A DNA stretch of 64,000 nt, taken from Pseudomonas uvaldensis. GTDB lineage: Bacteria; Pseudomonadota; Gammaproteobacteria; Pseudomonadales; Pseudomonadaceae. A model generated the notes under the pieces. That model was given only the letters and a program-made list of their open reading frames with translations, searched no databases and had not been told where the DNA came from. Both the position numbers and the translations under genes were made by a program. Positions 7,809-16,355 of the stretch are shown here, one piece after another; position 1 is the first letter of the stretch, and every line of letters starts with the position of its first letter. The DNA lies in contig NZ_JAIWKS010000004.1 of the NCBI RefSeq assembly GCF_021271205.1, positions 124,001-188,000 of the forward strand, given 5' to 3'.

Positions 7809-8528
7809 ATGAGCCCCATGGAAATACAACGCCCTGTTCACATTGCCTTGATTGGCGACCACGATCCGCAAATAACGGCCCATCGGGCAATCCCCATTGC
7901 GCTTGAGCTGATTGGCAAGCAAACCGGCCGGGCCATTCACTTCAAATGGCTGGCGACCGACCAGATCGCCGTCGACTGCGCCCTGGAAGACGTTCACGGT
8001 ATCTGGTGCGTGCCCGGCAGCCCTTACCGAAATGAAAGCGCTGCGTTGCGGGCCATCCGTTTCGCCCGCGAGCAGCGCCGTCCGTTCCTGGGCACCTGCG
8101 GTGGCTTTCAGCATGCGGTGCTGGAATATGCCCGCCATGTCTTGGGCTGGGCCGATGCCGCTCACGGTGAAACGTTCCCGGAAGCCGAACGCGCCCTGCT
8201 GACGCCGCTGAGCTGCGCCTTGATCGAAATCATCGACAGCCTTCGGCTCGAAGCGGACTCATTGATTGCCAGGGCCTACGGTCAGCAGACGATATTCGAG
8301 GGCTACCGCTGCCGCTTCGGCGTCAACCCTCGGTTCGAGCAGGATTTGTTGGGCGACGATTTGCATGCGGTGGCCCGCGATTCGGCGGGCGAGCTGCGAG
8401 CCGTAGAGCTGCGCGGGCATCCGTTCTTCGTCGCAACGTTGTTTCAGCCTGAACGCGCAGCGCTGGAAAATCGCGTACCGCCACTGGTGCGTGCCTTCGT
8501 CGATGCCTGCGGGAGGATGACTGCGTAA
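7809..8528 (+). CDS. CTP synthase C-terminal-domain-related protein (class I amidotransferase fold)
   Basis: A 239-residue stand-alone protein resembling the glutaminase half of CTP synthase, without the synthetase domain. The nucleophile elbow is GTCGGFQ with C97. In the catalytic dyad motif, usually FHPE, this protein has FQPE (Q213, E215), so the catalytic histidine is replaced and classical glutaminase activity is doubtful. I recall a family annotated as CTP synthase C-terminal region-related (seleno)protein that would fit. Start at ATG 7809 with AGGA upstream; ATG 7818 is possible. It is divergent from a LysR gene. Role unknown. Confidence 0.75.
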   Translation: MSPMEIQRPVHIALIGDHDPQITAHRAIPIALELIGKQTGRAIHFKWLATDQIAVDCALEDVHGIWCVPGSPYRNESAALRAIRFAREQRRPFLGTCGGFQHAVLEYARHVLGWADAAHGETFPEAERALLTPLSCALIEIIDSLRLEADSLIARAYGQQTIFEGYRCRFGVNPRFEQDLLGDDLHAVARDSAGELRAVELRGHPFFVATLFQPERAALENRVPPLVRAFVDACGRMTA

Positions 8529-8580
8529 GCGATCATTATTCAGCGGTGATTTTCATCGCCCAGCACACAGTCACAAACCC

Positions 8581-8618
8581 TGTGGGGGCCGCCATCGCAG
8601 GCAAGCCTTGCTCCCACA
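8581..8618. repeat. REP-like hairpin
   Basis: TGTGGGGGCCGCC... through ...GCTTGCTCCCACA forms a single short REP-like element with TGTGGG/CCCACA ends. It lies between the CTP-synthase-like gene and the convergent small gene at 8647. Confidence 0.6.
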
Positions 8619-8646
8619 GAGGTATCTCATCTCCGCTCGACGCCAC

Positions 8647-8973
8647 TCAGCTCTCTACCAACCGACGCACCGCCAGGATTTCAGGCAGGTCGCTGCGCGC
8701 CATGTACACCCGCAAGGGTTCGGTGAGGTTGATACGATCGTCGATGTTCTGGTCCAGCAACAGCTGGATCCGCTCGCGCCTCAGGGCCATGGTGCCGTCC
8801 GCCGCCTGGGTCCAGACGAATTCACTGGCGGGGATGATGCCGTCGTCGGCCACGTCCATGCCGAAGGCGTCTTCGCTGAACCGTACGATGTATTGACCAG
8901 TCTTTCGATTCAGGCCTACGAAGCCCTTGAGCTGATCGGCGGCCTGGCAGATGAAGGTCGAAGTGGTGCGCAT
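8647..8973 (-). CDS. Small conserved hypothetical protein
   Basis: A 108-residue protein, MRTTSTFICQAADQLKGFVG at the N-terminus and ending ILAVRRLVES. No signal peptide or membrane segment. The pattern of short beta-like stretches with charged turns (IVRFSEDAFGMDVADDG) suggests a small folded domain; I recognise no family. Start chosen at ATG 8973 because GAGG stands 6 bp upstream; ATG 8985 in the same frame is the alternative. It is a single gene, convergent with the CTP-synthase-like gene and divergent from glpQ. Confidence 0.65.
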   Translation of the reverse strand: MRTTSTFICQAADQLKGFVGLNRKTGQYIVRFSEDAFGMDVADDGIIPASEFVWTQAADGTMALRRERIQLLLDQNIDDRINLTEPLRVYMARSDLPEILAVRRLVES

Positions 8974-9212
8974 GGTAAACCTCATGGATGCATCCCGTGG
9001 GACGTCTGATCGATGGTTTACACGCAGGGCAAGCGGATATGAATTCAGGTTTCCCTCTGCCGGGGAAACTGCTGCCAAGCGTACTGCAAAGCCGCCTGAA
9101 AAAGCGTGGGAAAAATCTGCTTTGCATAGGTTTATGTCGGTCTGGCGATAGCGCTCAGAGCGTTCAGTTGTTAAAAGATAGGCTTTGCGAAACCTACGAA
9201 AGGATCTCGAGC

Positions 9213-10340
9213 ATGCCTGTTACCCTCATCCGCAACGCGTTGATGCTGAGCCTGTTGCTCGGCTTCGGTCAGACACAAGCCGCTGAAACCTTGAGCCCAA
9301 AAGCGTTGGCAACCCTTCACGGCATTCCCCATCCCGCCGTGATCGCCCATCGTGGTGCCTCGTTCGATGCGCCGGAGTCCACCGCCGCCGCTTATAAGCT
9401 GGCCCGCGACCTGGGCGCCGATTACCTGGAGCTGGACCTGCAGCGCAGCAAGGACGGCGTGCTGTTCGTGCTGCATGACGACAACCTGCAACGCACCACG
9501 GACGTCGCCACCAAGTTTCCCGAGCGCAAGGACAGCGCCGCGAATGCATTCACCATGGCCGAACTCAAGACCCTCGACGCCGGCAGCTGGTTCAACACCG
9601 CCTACCCTGACCGGGCACGCCCTTCGTTCGCGGGCCTGAAAATCCTGACCCTCGATGAAGTCATCAACATTGCCGAAGGCAACCCCAAGCAAAAACCGGG
9701 GTTGTACATCGAAACCAAGGAGCCAAAGCTCTTCCCGGGCATCGAGCGCGATTTGAAAGACAAATTGCAAGACCGTGGCTGGCTGAGCCCGGCCGGTTCC
9801 AAGCTCGCCAAGAGCCCAACCGGCGTGGGCCAGGGCAAGGGCAAAGTGGTCTTGCAAACCTTTGAAAAGAGCAGCCTGGAACTGCTGCACAAAGAGATGC
9901 CGAAAGTACCGAAGGTCCTGCTGCTGTGGGTAGGCGAAGGCAATATCGAGCCTAAATCCAAGGTGACGTTTGCCGAGTCGGGCGAAACGGACAAGGCAGC
10001 CTATTACGCCAAACAGGAACCCAAGGATCGGGCCGAATTCGAAAACTGGGTACGTTACGCCAAGGACCAGGGCGCCGTCGGCACCGGACCTTCCGCCGCG
10101 TTGACCCATGGCGGCAGCCAGAGCTATGCGGACCTGGTGCAACCGTGGATGAACCAGTACACCCATGATCAGGGTCTGCTGGTACACGTCTACACCGTGG
10201 ACGAAGCCGTGGACTTCAAGAAAGTGATGGACGCCGGCGTGGATGGCATCTTCACCAACCGGGCCAGTGAATTGCTCAAATACTTCAAGCGGCCCGAAAC
10301 GGGCAGCGTGACGCAACTGCTGGAGAAGAACGGCTACTGA
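9213..10340 (+). CDS. glpQ: Periplasmic glycerophosphodiester phosphodiesterase
   Basis: A 375-residue secreted enzyme that hydrolyses glycerophosphodiesters to glycerol-3-phosphate and an alcohol. Residues 1-24 are a signal peptide ending TQAA. The GDPD barrel follows: VIAHRGASFDAPESTAAAY carries the catalytic histidine and first metal ligand, YLELDLQRSKDG the ExD metal pair, and VLHDDNLQRTT the second histidine. The C-terminal VDGIFTN strand closes the barrel. ATG 9213 is preceded by AAAGGA. No glpT transporter is adjacent, so it is a scavenging enzyme on its own. Confidence 0.9.
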   Translation: MPVTLIRNALMLSLLLGFGQTQAAETLSPKALATLHGIPHPAVIAHRGASFDAPESTAAAYKLARDLGADYLELDLQRSKDGVLFVLHDDNLQRTTDVATKFPERKDSAANAFTMAELKTLDAGSWFNTAYPDRARPSFAGLKILTLDEVINIAEGNPKQKPGLYIETKEPKLFPGIERDLKDKLQDRGWLSPAGSKLAKSPTGVGQGKGKVVLQTFEKSSLELLHKEMPKVPKVLLLWVGEGNIEPKSKVTFAESGETDKAAYYAKQEPKDRAEFENWVRYAKDQGAVGTGPSAALTHGGSQSYADLVQPWMNQYTHDQGLLVHVYTVDEAVDFKKVMDAGVDGIFTNRASELLKYFKRPETGSVTQLLEKNGY

Positions 10341-10355
10341 TGGATGAGCGATAAA

Positions 10356-10386
10356 GTCCGTGGCAGCAAACCCTCTCCGGCGGACT
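10356..10386 (+). repeat. Hairpin downstream of glpQ
   Basis: AGTCCG and CGGACT pair across a 19-bp loop just after the glpQ stop. There is no T-run; it may stabilise the mRNA 3' end rather than terminate. Confidence 0.25.
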
Positions 10387-10443
10387 ATGCTTGCACAATA
10401 CTTACTCTGCAGTCCCCTGGGATGTTTTCAGCAGTTTTTCAAA

Positions 10444-10459
10444 TTAAGGGTGAGTTAAG
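10444..10459 (+). promoter_or_regulatory. TTAAG-N6-TTAAG direct repeat, candidate BqsR/CarR-type box
   Basis: Two exact TTAAG repeats separated by GGTGAG lie 66 bp before the PepSY gene. This is the spacing I recall for the P. aeruginosa BqsR (CarR) response regulator, which answers ferrous iron or calcium, and it is close to PmrA-type boxes. The match is exact to the remembered motif; regulation is inference. Confidence 0.5.
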
Positions 10460-10525
10460 TTGCCATGGCTAACCTGAGCCCACTGAAACGACACATCCTT
10501 TAATGAAAGTACCAAGGAAAGACCT

Positions 10526-10834
10526 ATGAAAACTCTAACTGCCTTGTTTGCCGCTGCAGCCCTGACCCTTACCGCTGGCCTGGCCCAAGCAGATGACCTG
10601 TCACCAAGCCAGATTTCTCAGTTGGTCAAGGAAGGTAAGATCAAGTCGATGGAAGAACTGAAACAAGTAGTCGAGAAGTTGCACCCAGGCGCAACCATCG
10701 GCCTCCCTGATGTGGAAGAGAGCCGCACGGGTTACGAATATGAAGTTGAAGTCCGTTACCCCGATGGCAGAGAGTTTGACATTGAACTCAACGCCGCCAC
10801 CGGCGAAGTTTCGCAAAACAGACCCGACCATTGA
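10526..10834 (+). CDS. Secreted PepSY-domain protein
   Basis: A 102-residue periplasmic protein. Residues 1-22 form a signal peptide cleaved at AQA-DD. The remainder is a single PepSY domain: helix SPSQISQLVKEGKIKSMEEL then strands YEYEVEVRYPDGREFDIELN. Single-PepSY periplasmic proteins are often encoded with, or controlled by, two-component systems that sense metals or cationic peptides. AAGGAA precedes ATG 10526. An upstream TTAAG repeat suggests response-regulator control, and a strong terminator follows, so it is monocistronic. Confidence 0.85.
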   Translation: MKTLTALFAAAALTLTAGLAQADDLSPSQISQLVKEGKIKSMEELKQVVEKLHPGATIGLPDVEESRTGYEYEVEVRYPDGREFDIELNAATGEVSQNRPDH

Positions 10835-10842
10835 TTAAAAAG

Positions 10843-10875
10843 AGCCGCGCTATCTTCGGATTGCGCGGCTTTTTT
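10843..10875 (+). terminator. Rho-independent terminator after the PepSY gene
   Basis: AGCCGCGC and GCGCGGCT form an 8-bp stem followed by a run of Ts, beginning 8 bp after the stop codon. Confidence 0.85.
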
Positions 10876-11004
10876 ATTCTGTTTACAGAATATGATGTTC
10901 TGCGTGCCGCAGCGCCCCTGTCACAAAACCTTCAAAAAACCTTGCCATGATCTCGCCCAAGTGAACCTGTAGCTGCCACAGGCACTTCCCGCCAGCGAGC
11001 CTCC

Positions 11005-12027
11005 ATGAACCACAGTATCGACCAAAGCCATCGCGACCCGGATCTGTTCGGCCTGCTTTATGGGTATTGCTTCCGACCCGGCGAGCGCGGACGAGAGATC
11101 GATTCGGCGCAGGCCCTGCGATGCCTGGAACAACCGCAGGACAGCGAAGAATTCCTCTGGCTGCATCTGAACCTGGCGCATGCGGCGTGCGAGCGCTGGA
11201 TGAAAAGCCATCTGCGCCTGCCACAGGAGTTCTTCGAAGCCTTGCATGAAGGCTCGCGCTCGACCCGCATCGAGCATGTGGATTCGGCGCTGCTGGCGGT
11301 GGTCAACGACGTCGTATTCAACCTCAGCAGCATGGTTTCCTCGGATGTCTCCACCCTGTGGGTTTGTGTGCACAGCCGGCTGATCATCAGCGCACGCTCG
11401 CAACCTCTGCATTCAGTGGACAAGCTACGCTCATCGGTCAAGGCCGGTGAGCGCTTTCGCTCGCCACTGGAACTGCTTGTGCACCTGCTGCGTGACCAGG
11501 GTGAAGTGCTGACCCAGATCGTGCGCAAGACCAGCCTCAGCGTCGATCAGGTCGAGGATGAGTTGCTGTCTTCCCGGTTGTCCACCAACCGCGCCGAGCT
11601 GGGTGCCAACCGTCGGGTACTGGTTCGCCTGCAACGCTTGCTGGCCCTGGAACCGGGTTCGTTGCTGCGCCTGCTCAACCGTCCGCCGCAATGGTTGCAG
11701 AAAGAGGACGTCAAGGAACTGCGCAAATCCACCGAGGAGTTCGCGCTGATCATCAACGACCTCACTGCTTTGAGCGAGCGGATCAAACTGCTGCAGGAAG
11801 AAATCGCCGCCAATCTCAACGAACAGACCAACCGCTCCCTGTTCACCCTGACAGTGGTGACGGTACTTGCCTTGCCCATCAACATCATCGCCGGTTTCTT
11901 CGGCATGAACGTCGGCGGCGTGCCCCTTGCCAGCGATCCGGAGGGTTTCTGGATCCTGGTGGCGCTGGTGGCAACGTTCACACTCATCGCCGGTCGGTGG
12001 GCGTTTCGCAAACGGCGCGACTACTGA
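11005..12027 (+). CDS. CorA/ZntB-family divalent cation transporter
   Basis: A 340-residue CorA-superfamily channel. The long N-terminal cytoplasmic domain ends in an extended helix (about residues 220-275), followed by two transmembrane helices; the first ends in the signature FFGMNVGG (GMN motif). FGMNVGGVPLA and the overall length suit the ZntB subgroup, which in E. coli moves zinc, but CorA-type magnesium transport cannot be excluded. The gene stands between the PepSY gene and a convergent chemoreceptor. No strong ribosome site stands before ATG 11005, so the start is probable rather than proven. Confidence 0.82.
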   Translation: MNHSIDQSHRDPDLFGLLYGYCFRPGERGREIDSAQALRCLEQPQDSEEFLWLHLNLAHAACERWMKSHLRLPQEFFEALHEGSRSTRIEHVDSALLAVVNDVVFNLSSMVSSDVSTLWVCVHSRLIISARSQPLHSVDKLRSSVKAGERFRSPLELLVHLLRDQGEVLTQIVRKTSLSVDQVEDELLSSRLSTNRAELGANRRVLVRLQRLLALEPGSLLRLLNRPPQWLQKEDVKELRKSTEEFALIINDLTALSERIKLLQEEIAANLNEQTNRSLFTLTVVTVLALPINIIAGFFGMNVGGVPLASDPEGFWILVALVATFTLIAGRWAFRKRRDY

Positions 12028-12057
12028 CCTTTCCACCTTCCGGCGAGCGAGTATTCG

Positions 12058-13683
12058 TCAGGCGCTCAAGCGCGCCGTCACCTCGTTCAACTGCCCCGAC
12101 AAACCATGCAGATCCCGACTGGCCGTTTCGGTGCGTTGCACGTTGTCCAGATTGGTACTGGCAATACAGGTGATCTCCGTCAGGTTGCGGGAAATGTCTT
12201 CGGCGACCGACGTCTGCTCTTCCGCAGCCGTGGCGATCTGCCGGTTCATGTCGCGGATCGCTTCGACAGCCTGAGTGATACGTTCGAGCATGGCCCCGGC
12301 CTGGGTTACCTGCTCGACGCTTTCCTCACTGCGCGACTGGCCGCTTTCGATGGCTTGGGCCGCGTCCACAGCACCGGTTTGCACAGTCTGGATGATCTGG
12401 TTGATCTCGATGATCGACGAAGCCGTGCGCTGGGCCAGGCTGCGTACTTCATCGGCGACCACTGCGAAACCGCGTCCGGCTTCACCGGCACGGGCGGCTT
12501 CGATGGCGGCATTGAGGGCCAGCAGGTTGGTCTGCTCGGCAATCCCGCGGATCACCTCGAGTACCTTGCCGATACGACCGCTGTCGGTTTCCAGGCGACG
12601 AATAACCGTTGCGGTGTTGGCGATTTCACCACGCATGCGGGTAATGGTGTGGATAGTCCCTTGCATGACCTTCTCACCCTGTTGGGCCGAGTGATCGGCA
12701 TCGTCGGCCGCACGCGCCGCGTCGGCGGCATGGCGGGCAACTTCCTGGGCCGTGGCGGACATCTCGTTCATCGCGGTCGCCACCTGGTCGGTGCGTTCGA
12801 ATTGCTCATTGGTGCCCTGGCTCATCAGGCCGGCGATGGCATTGAGCTCGCCGCTGGCACTGTCCAGCTCCGAGGCACTGCGCTGCAAGCGGGTGAAGGT
12901 TTCGGCGAGGAAGTCGCGCAGGGTGTTGGCCGCCAGGGCCAGGTCGCCCAGCTCATCCTGACGCGTGCTGACCACACGTTCGGCGAAACGGCCTCGACTC
13001 AGTTGGGTTACGTATGCGATCAGGCTGCGGATCGGTTGCACCAGGCTGCGATTGACCAGCCACAGGCTGAACAAGCCGATCAACAGGCCGGAAACCAGCA
13101 TCACCGCAACGCCCAGCATGATGGTGTGGTCAGCCCCGGCGCTGATCAGCGCCGATTGCTCGTTGCTCGACTTGCGCAGGTCGACTACCAGCTCACTCAT
13201 CTGCTCGCTGGCCGCACGGTCCACTCCCTTGACCGCCGCATCACCCGCCGAAGGGTCGCCGCCTGCTGCTACAAAGGCATCCCGGCCCTTCTGGTAGGCC
13301 GAACCCAACTGACGGTGTTCGTCTCGCAGACGTTCGATACGCGACTTTATCTGAGCCGGTAGATCTTTTTGTCCGATCAGTTCTCCCAGAATGCCCTGAA
13401 CATCTTGCTGACGCCCTTCGAACTGCTTCCAGTATTTATCCAGGTCAGCCGGCTGCTTACCGCGCAGCAAGACGTTCTTCCACTCCTGAACCTGCTCTTT
13501 GAACCGCAGGTTGGCCTCGTCGATCAACTGCGACGCGCGCAATGGCCCGTCGATCAGGCTTCGATAGTTCTGGATGCCGTCGGACAGGAAATGAAAAGAC
13601 GCCAGGGCGATCAGCAACATCGCCAACAGGCTACCGCTCAGCAGGGCGAGAATCTGGGCTCGCAGGGATTTTTTCAGAAACAT
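12058..13683 (-). CDS. Methyl-accepting chemotaxis protein
   Basis: A 541-residue transmembrane chemoreceptor. One membrane helix at about residues 11-33, a periplasmic all-helical sensor domain of about 150 residues (four-helix-bundle type), a second membrane helix at about 189-210, then HAMP and a long signalling coiled coil. The hairpin tip ([20 protein letters not shown], then [18 protein letters not shown]) matches the universal MCP motif. There is no C-terminal CheR/CheB-tethering pentapeptide. Start taken as ATG 13683; a TTG one codon upstream is less likely. The ligand cannot be read from the sequence. It is encoded alone. Confidence 0.92.
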   Translation of the reverse strand: MFLKKSLRAQILALLSGSLLAMLLIALASFHFLSDGIQNYRSLIDGPLRASQLIDEANLRFKEQVQEWKNVLLRGKQPADLDKYWKQFEGRQQDVQGILGELIGQKDLPAQIKSRIERLRDEHRQLGSAYQKGRDAFVAAGGDPSAGDAAVKGVDRAASEQMSELVVDLRKSSNEQSALISAGADHTIMLGVAVMLVSGLLIGLFSLWLVNRSLVQPIRSLIAYVTQLSRGRFAERVVSTRQDELGDLALAANTLRDFLAETFTRLQRSASELDSASGELNAIAGLMSQGTNEQFERTDQVATAMNEMSATAQEVARHAADAARAADDADHSAQQGEKVMQGTIHTITRMRGEIANTATVIRRLETDSGRIGKVLEVIRGIAEQTNLLALNAAIEAARAGEAGRGFAVVADEVRSLAQRTASSIIEINQIIQTVQTGAVDAAQAIESGQSRSEESVEQVTQAGAMLERITQAVEAIRDMNRQIATAAEEQTSVAEDISRNLTEITCIASTNLDNVQRTETASRDLHGLSGQLNEVTARLSA

Positions 13684-14019
13684 CAAGGAAGCTCTCTAGG
13701 AGGTAAAAGCCAGGCCCACGGACTGACACGTCCAGACCTCCTTGTCTCGCGCAAACGACTTCATGACGTGAATGCATGGGATTATTACCCGCCATCGGCC
13801 CATAAGCCGTGTTCTTGAGCCTTGGCCGCCGCCGTTCGTCCGATCGCCAGCACCACGGGAGGGCCCTCGGCGTACTTGACTGGACCTGTCCGGACAACTC
13901 CTTTTGTCGGTGCAAAGGGATTTAAAAGTCTTTTTGTCATGTCCTCTGCTGTATCCTGCCCAGGCTTTTTAAAGCGCGGATCGACCAGATCTACCCACAG
14001 ACTTAGCGAGGAGCGCGAT
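13684..14019. other. Intergenic region, 336 bp, no gene seen
   Basis: The promoter side of the chemoreceptor gene. It contains a perfect 10-bp palindrome TGTCCGGACA (13887-13896) and AT-richer sequence around 13910-13975 that could carry the promoter of the small gene at 14020. Open frames here look non-coding. Confidence 0.5.
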
Positions 14020-14163
14020 ATGCACGAGATTCCTAATCTCCCCTTCCCAAGCCTGCACGACACTGAGCAGACGACCACGCTACAAGCCGCAGGGCAATCC
14101 GATGCCCGGCAACCAGAGCCCAAGCAGGACACTGAACGCCGTCAGGCCGACAGCGAAGACTGA
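14020..14163 (+). CDS. Small hypothetical protein, 47 residues
   Basis: A short polar protein starting MHEIPNLPFPSLHDTEQ and rich in Gln, Asp, Glu and Arg at the C-terminus; probably disordered, no signal or membrane segment. Supported by a strong GAGGAG ribosome site at 14008-14013, 6 bp before the ATG. It comes 68 bp before another small gene in the same direction. I do not recognise a family; the ribosome site is the main evidence that it is real. Confidence 0.5.
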   Translation: MHEIPNLPFPSLHDTEQTTTLQAAGQSDARQPEPKQDTERRQADSED

Positions 14164-14231
14164 ACGCAACACCAGACCGTGTGGAAAGCGCTAAGATGCG
14201 CTTCCCACACTGCCTGAACCCCGAGCCTGCC

Positions 14232-14426
14232 ATGACCGATGACACGTCCCCTTTCAGCGATGCCCAGGCCAACGTATTGATCGGCGCTGCCGAGAAAATG
14301 GTCGACATCTGGACGCGTCTCTCTCCCGAAAAGCAGGCCGCGCTGCTGGCCCGTTTCGGCACCGAAGAAAATGCCATCGCCGCACTGATCACTACACAGT
14401 TGCTGGCCGGGCAAAATGACAACTGA
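14232..14426 (+). CDS. Small conserved hypothetical protein, 64 residues
   Basis: MTDDTSPFSDAQANVLIGAA begins a short helical protein that continues with EKMVDIWTRLSPEKQAALLA and ends LLAGQNDN. The amphipathic helices look like a real small domain. Start taken at ATG 14232; an in-frame ATG at 14196 would add 12 residues but has no better ribosome site. Unknown function; next to the 47-residue gene and upstream of the MFS gene. Confidence 0.55.
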   Translation: MTDDTSPFSDAQANVLIGAAEKMVDIWTRLSPEKQAALLARFGTEENAIAALITTQLLAGQNDN

Positions 14427-14528
14427 GTGGCCACTCGGCGAATAGTTTTACTTTTACGCGCCTTATTACTCCGTCCGCCGTTATCATAAGCAGCCTATCT
14501 ATTTCGCTGTTCCGTGGACCCTTTCCCC

Positions 14529-15728
14529 ATGTCAGATTCCCAGCGCCCCCTGGCGGTCACGCTGCAAGTCGTTTCCATCGTCCTGTTCACCTTTATCGGT
14601 TATTTGAATATCGGCATCCCCCTGGCCGTGCTGCCCGGATTCGTCCATGGCGAGCTGGGCTTCGGCGCCGTCATCGCGGGGCTGGTGATCAGCGTCCAGT
14701 ACCTGGCCACCCTCCTCAGTCGTCCTTACGCGGGGCGGATCATCGACAACCTGGGTAGTAAACGCGCGGTTATCTTCGGCCTTGCCGGGTGCGGACTCAG
14801 TGGCGTGTTCATGCTCATCTCTGCCTGGACCCATGAGCTGCCGACCCTGAGCCTGATCAGCCTGCTCATTGGACGTCTGGTACTGGGCAGTGCCGAAAGC
14901 CTGGTGGGTTCGGGTTCGATTGGCTGGGGCATCGGCCGGGTCGGCGCCGCCAATACCGCCAAGGTGATTTCCTGGAACGGCATCGCCAGCTATGGCGCGC
15001 TGGCGATTGGCGCCCCCCTTGGGGTGTGGCTGGTCAAGGCCTTGGGGCTGTGGAGCATGGGCGTCAGCATCATGCTGCTGGCCGTGCTGGGGGTAGCGCT
15101 GGCCTGGCCGAAAACTGCCGCACCGATTGTCGCCGGCGAACGACTGCCGTTCATGCATGTGCTGGGGCGCGTCCTTCCCCATGGCAGCGGCCTGGCCCTG
15201 GGCTCCATTGGTTTTGGCACCATCGCCACGTTCATCACCTTGTATTACGCGACGCGACATTGGGATAACGCGGTGTTGTGCCTGAGCCTGTTCGGCGCCT
15301 GTTTCATCGGGGCGCGCTTGCTGTTCGGCAACCTGATCAACCGCCTGGGAGGTTTCCGCGTGGCGATTGTCTGCTTGTCGGTGGAGACCCTGGGTCTGCT
15401 GCTGTTATGGCTGGCACCGGATGCCCACTGGGCACTGGCGGGCGCGGCATTGAGCGGTTTCGGTTTCTCCCTGGTATTCCCGGCCCTGGGGGTGGAAGCG
15501 GTCAACCTGGTGCCAGCTTCCAGTCGTGGCGCAGCGGTGGGTGCCTATTCGCTGTTCATCGATCTATCGCTGGGGATCACCGGACCGTTGGCCGGCGCGA
15601 TTGCCGCGGGTTTTGGCTTTGCCTCGATCTTCCTGTTTGCCGCCCTGGCGGCCCTGGGCGGATTGGCCTTGAGTCTCTACTTGTACCGGCAGGCGCCGAG
15701 ATACCGTGAGGAACGGGAAAGAACCTAG
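14529..15728 (+). CDS. Major facilitator superfamily transporter, YhhS-like
   Basis: A 399-residue MFS permease with twelve predicted membrane helices. Between helices 2 and 3 it has the MFS signature [15 protein letters not shown]. The N-terminus [16 protein letters not shown] and the loop [20 protein letters not shown] recall the E. coli YhhS group of drug/arabinose-type exporters. ATG 14529 ([10 protein letters not shown]) is chosen over a GTG 15 bp upstream. The stop overlaps the convergent arfB stop by 4 bp. The substrate is unknown. Confidence 0.85.
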   Translation: MSDSQRPLAVTLQVVSIVLFTFIGYLNIGIPLAVLPGFVHGELGFGAVIAGLVISVQYLATLLSRPYAGRIIDNLGSKRAVIFGLAGCGLSGVFMLISAWTHELPTLSLISLLIGRLVLGSAESLVGSGSIGWGIGRVGAANTAKVISWNGIASYGALAIGAPLGVWLVKALGLWSMGVSIMLLAVLGVALAWPKTAAPIVAGERLPFMHVLGRVLPHGSGLALGSIGFGTIATFITLYYATRHWDNAVLCLSLFGACFIGARLLFGNLINRLGGFRVAIVCLSVETLGLLLLWLAPDAHWALAGAALSGFGFSLVFPALGVEAVNLVPASSRGAAVGAYSLFIDLSLGITGPLAGAIAAGFGFASIFLFAALAALGGLALSLYLYRQAPRYREERERT

Positions 15729-16138
15729 AAATCCACCTTGCCACGCCCGGCCTTGATCGAGCCACGTTTGCTCTTTGAGTCCAGGCGACGGGTTTTGGAA
15801 CCCAGGGTTGGTTTGGTCGGACGGCGCTTCTTCTCGACCTTGATGGCTCCCAGGATCAGCGCAGTCAGACGCTCCAGCGCATCGGCCCGGTTCTGTTCCT
15901 GGGTGCGGTATTGCTGGGCCTTGATAATCAACACGCCATCGCTGGTGATGCGGCTGTCACGCAGCGCCAGCAAACGTTCCTTGTAGAATTCAGGCAGGGA
16001 CGAGGCCGGGATGTCGAAACGCAAGTGCACGGCGCTGGACACCTTGTTGACGTTCTGCCCGCCGGCGCCCTGGGCGCGGATGGCTGTCAGCTCGATCTCG
16101 GCGTCGGGGATGTGCACGTTGTTGGAAATCGCCAGCAT
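15725..16138 (-). CDS. arfB: Alternative ribosome-rescue factor / peptidyl-tRNA hydrolase
   Basis: A 137-residue stand-alone RF-1 domain. The catalytic GGQ is in [20 protein letters not shown] (residues about 21-40), and the C-terminus is the basic tail ([27 protein letters not shown]) that enters the empty mRNA channel. It releases peptides from ribosomes stalled without a stop codon. Start at ATG 16138 ([10 protein letters not shown]), the usual length for ArfB/YaeJ. It is convergent and overlapping by 4 bp with the MFS gene. Confidence 0.93.
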   Translation of the reverse strand: MLAISNNVHIPDAEIELTAIRAQGAGGQNVNKVSSAVHLRFDIPASSLPEFYKERLLALRDSRITSDGVLIIKAQQYRTQEQNRADALERLTALILGAIKVEKKRRPTKPTLGSKTRRLDSKSKRGSIKAGRGKVDF

Positions 16139-16200
16139 GAAAATATGTCCGGAATCAGGACCCTCAGAATACCGCGAATCCCCCATACAACACCCAACCC

Positions 16201-16290
16201 TGTGGGAGCGGGCTTGCTCGCGAAAGCGATTTCACATTCAAAATCCATGTTGCCTGACCCACCCTCTTCGCGAGCAAGCCCGCTCCCACA
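16201..16290. repeat. REPIN: inverted pair of REP sequences
   Basis: TGTGGGAGCGGGCTTGCTCG at the left and its complement CGAGCAAGCCCGCTCCCACA at the right, separated by about 45 bp. This is the typical doublet of non-autonomous REP elements in fluorescent pseudomonads, mobilised by a RAYT transposase elsewhere. Confidence 0.85.
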
Positions 16291-16317
16291 GGAGGTGCGG
16301 CGACTGGAAACAACAAA

Positions 16318-16334
16318 CCCGGCACTCGGCCGGG
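16318..16334 (-). terminator. Probable terminator of aroP
   Basis: CCCGGC and GCCGGG form a short GC-rich stem just downstream of the permease stop on the minus strand, followed by a T-containing tract (TTTGTTG). It is a weak rho-independent terminator. Confidence 0.45.
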
Positions 16335-16355
16335 CTCGTTGTATTCCAGTGATGC

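Noticed and set aside
12106..13362. 418-codon frame opposite the chemoreceptor
   Set aside because: No ribosome site and no domain; the chemoreceptor signalling motif on the other strand is unambiguous.
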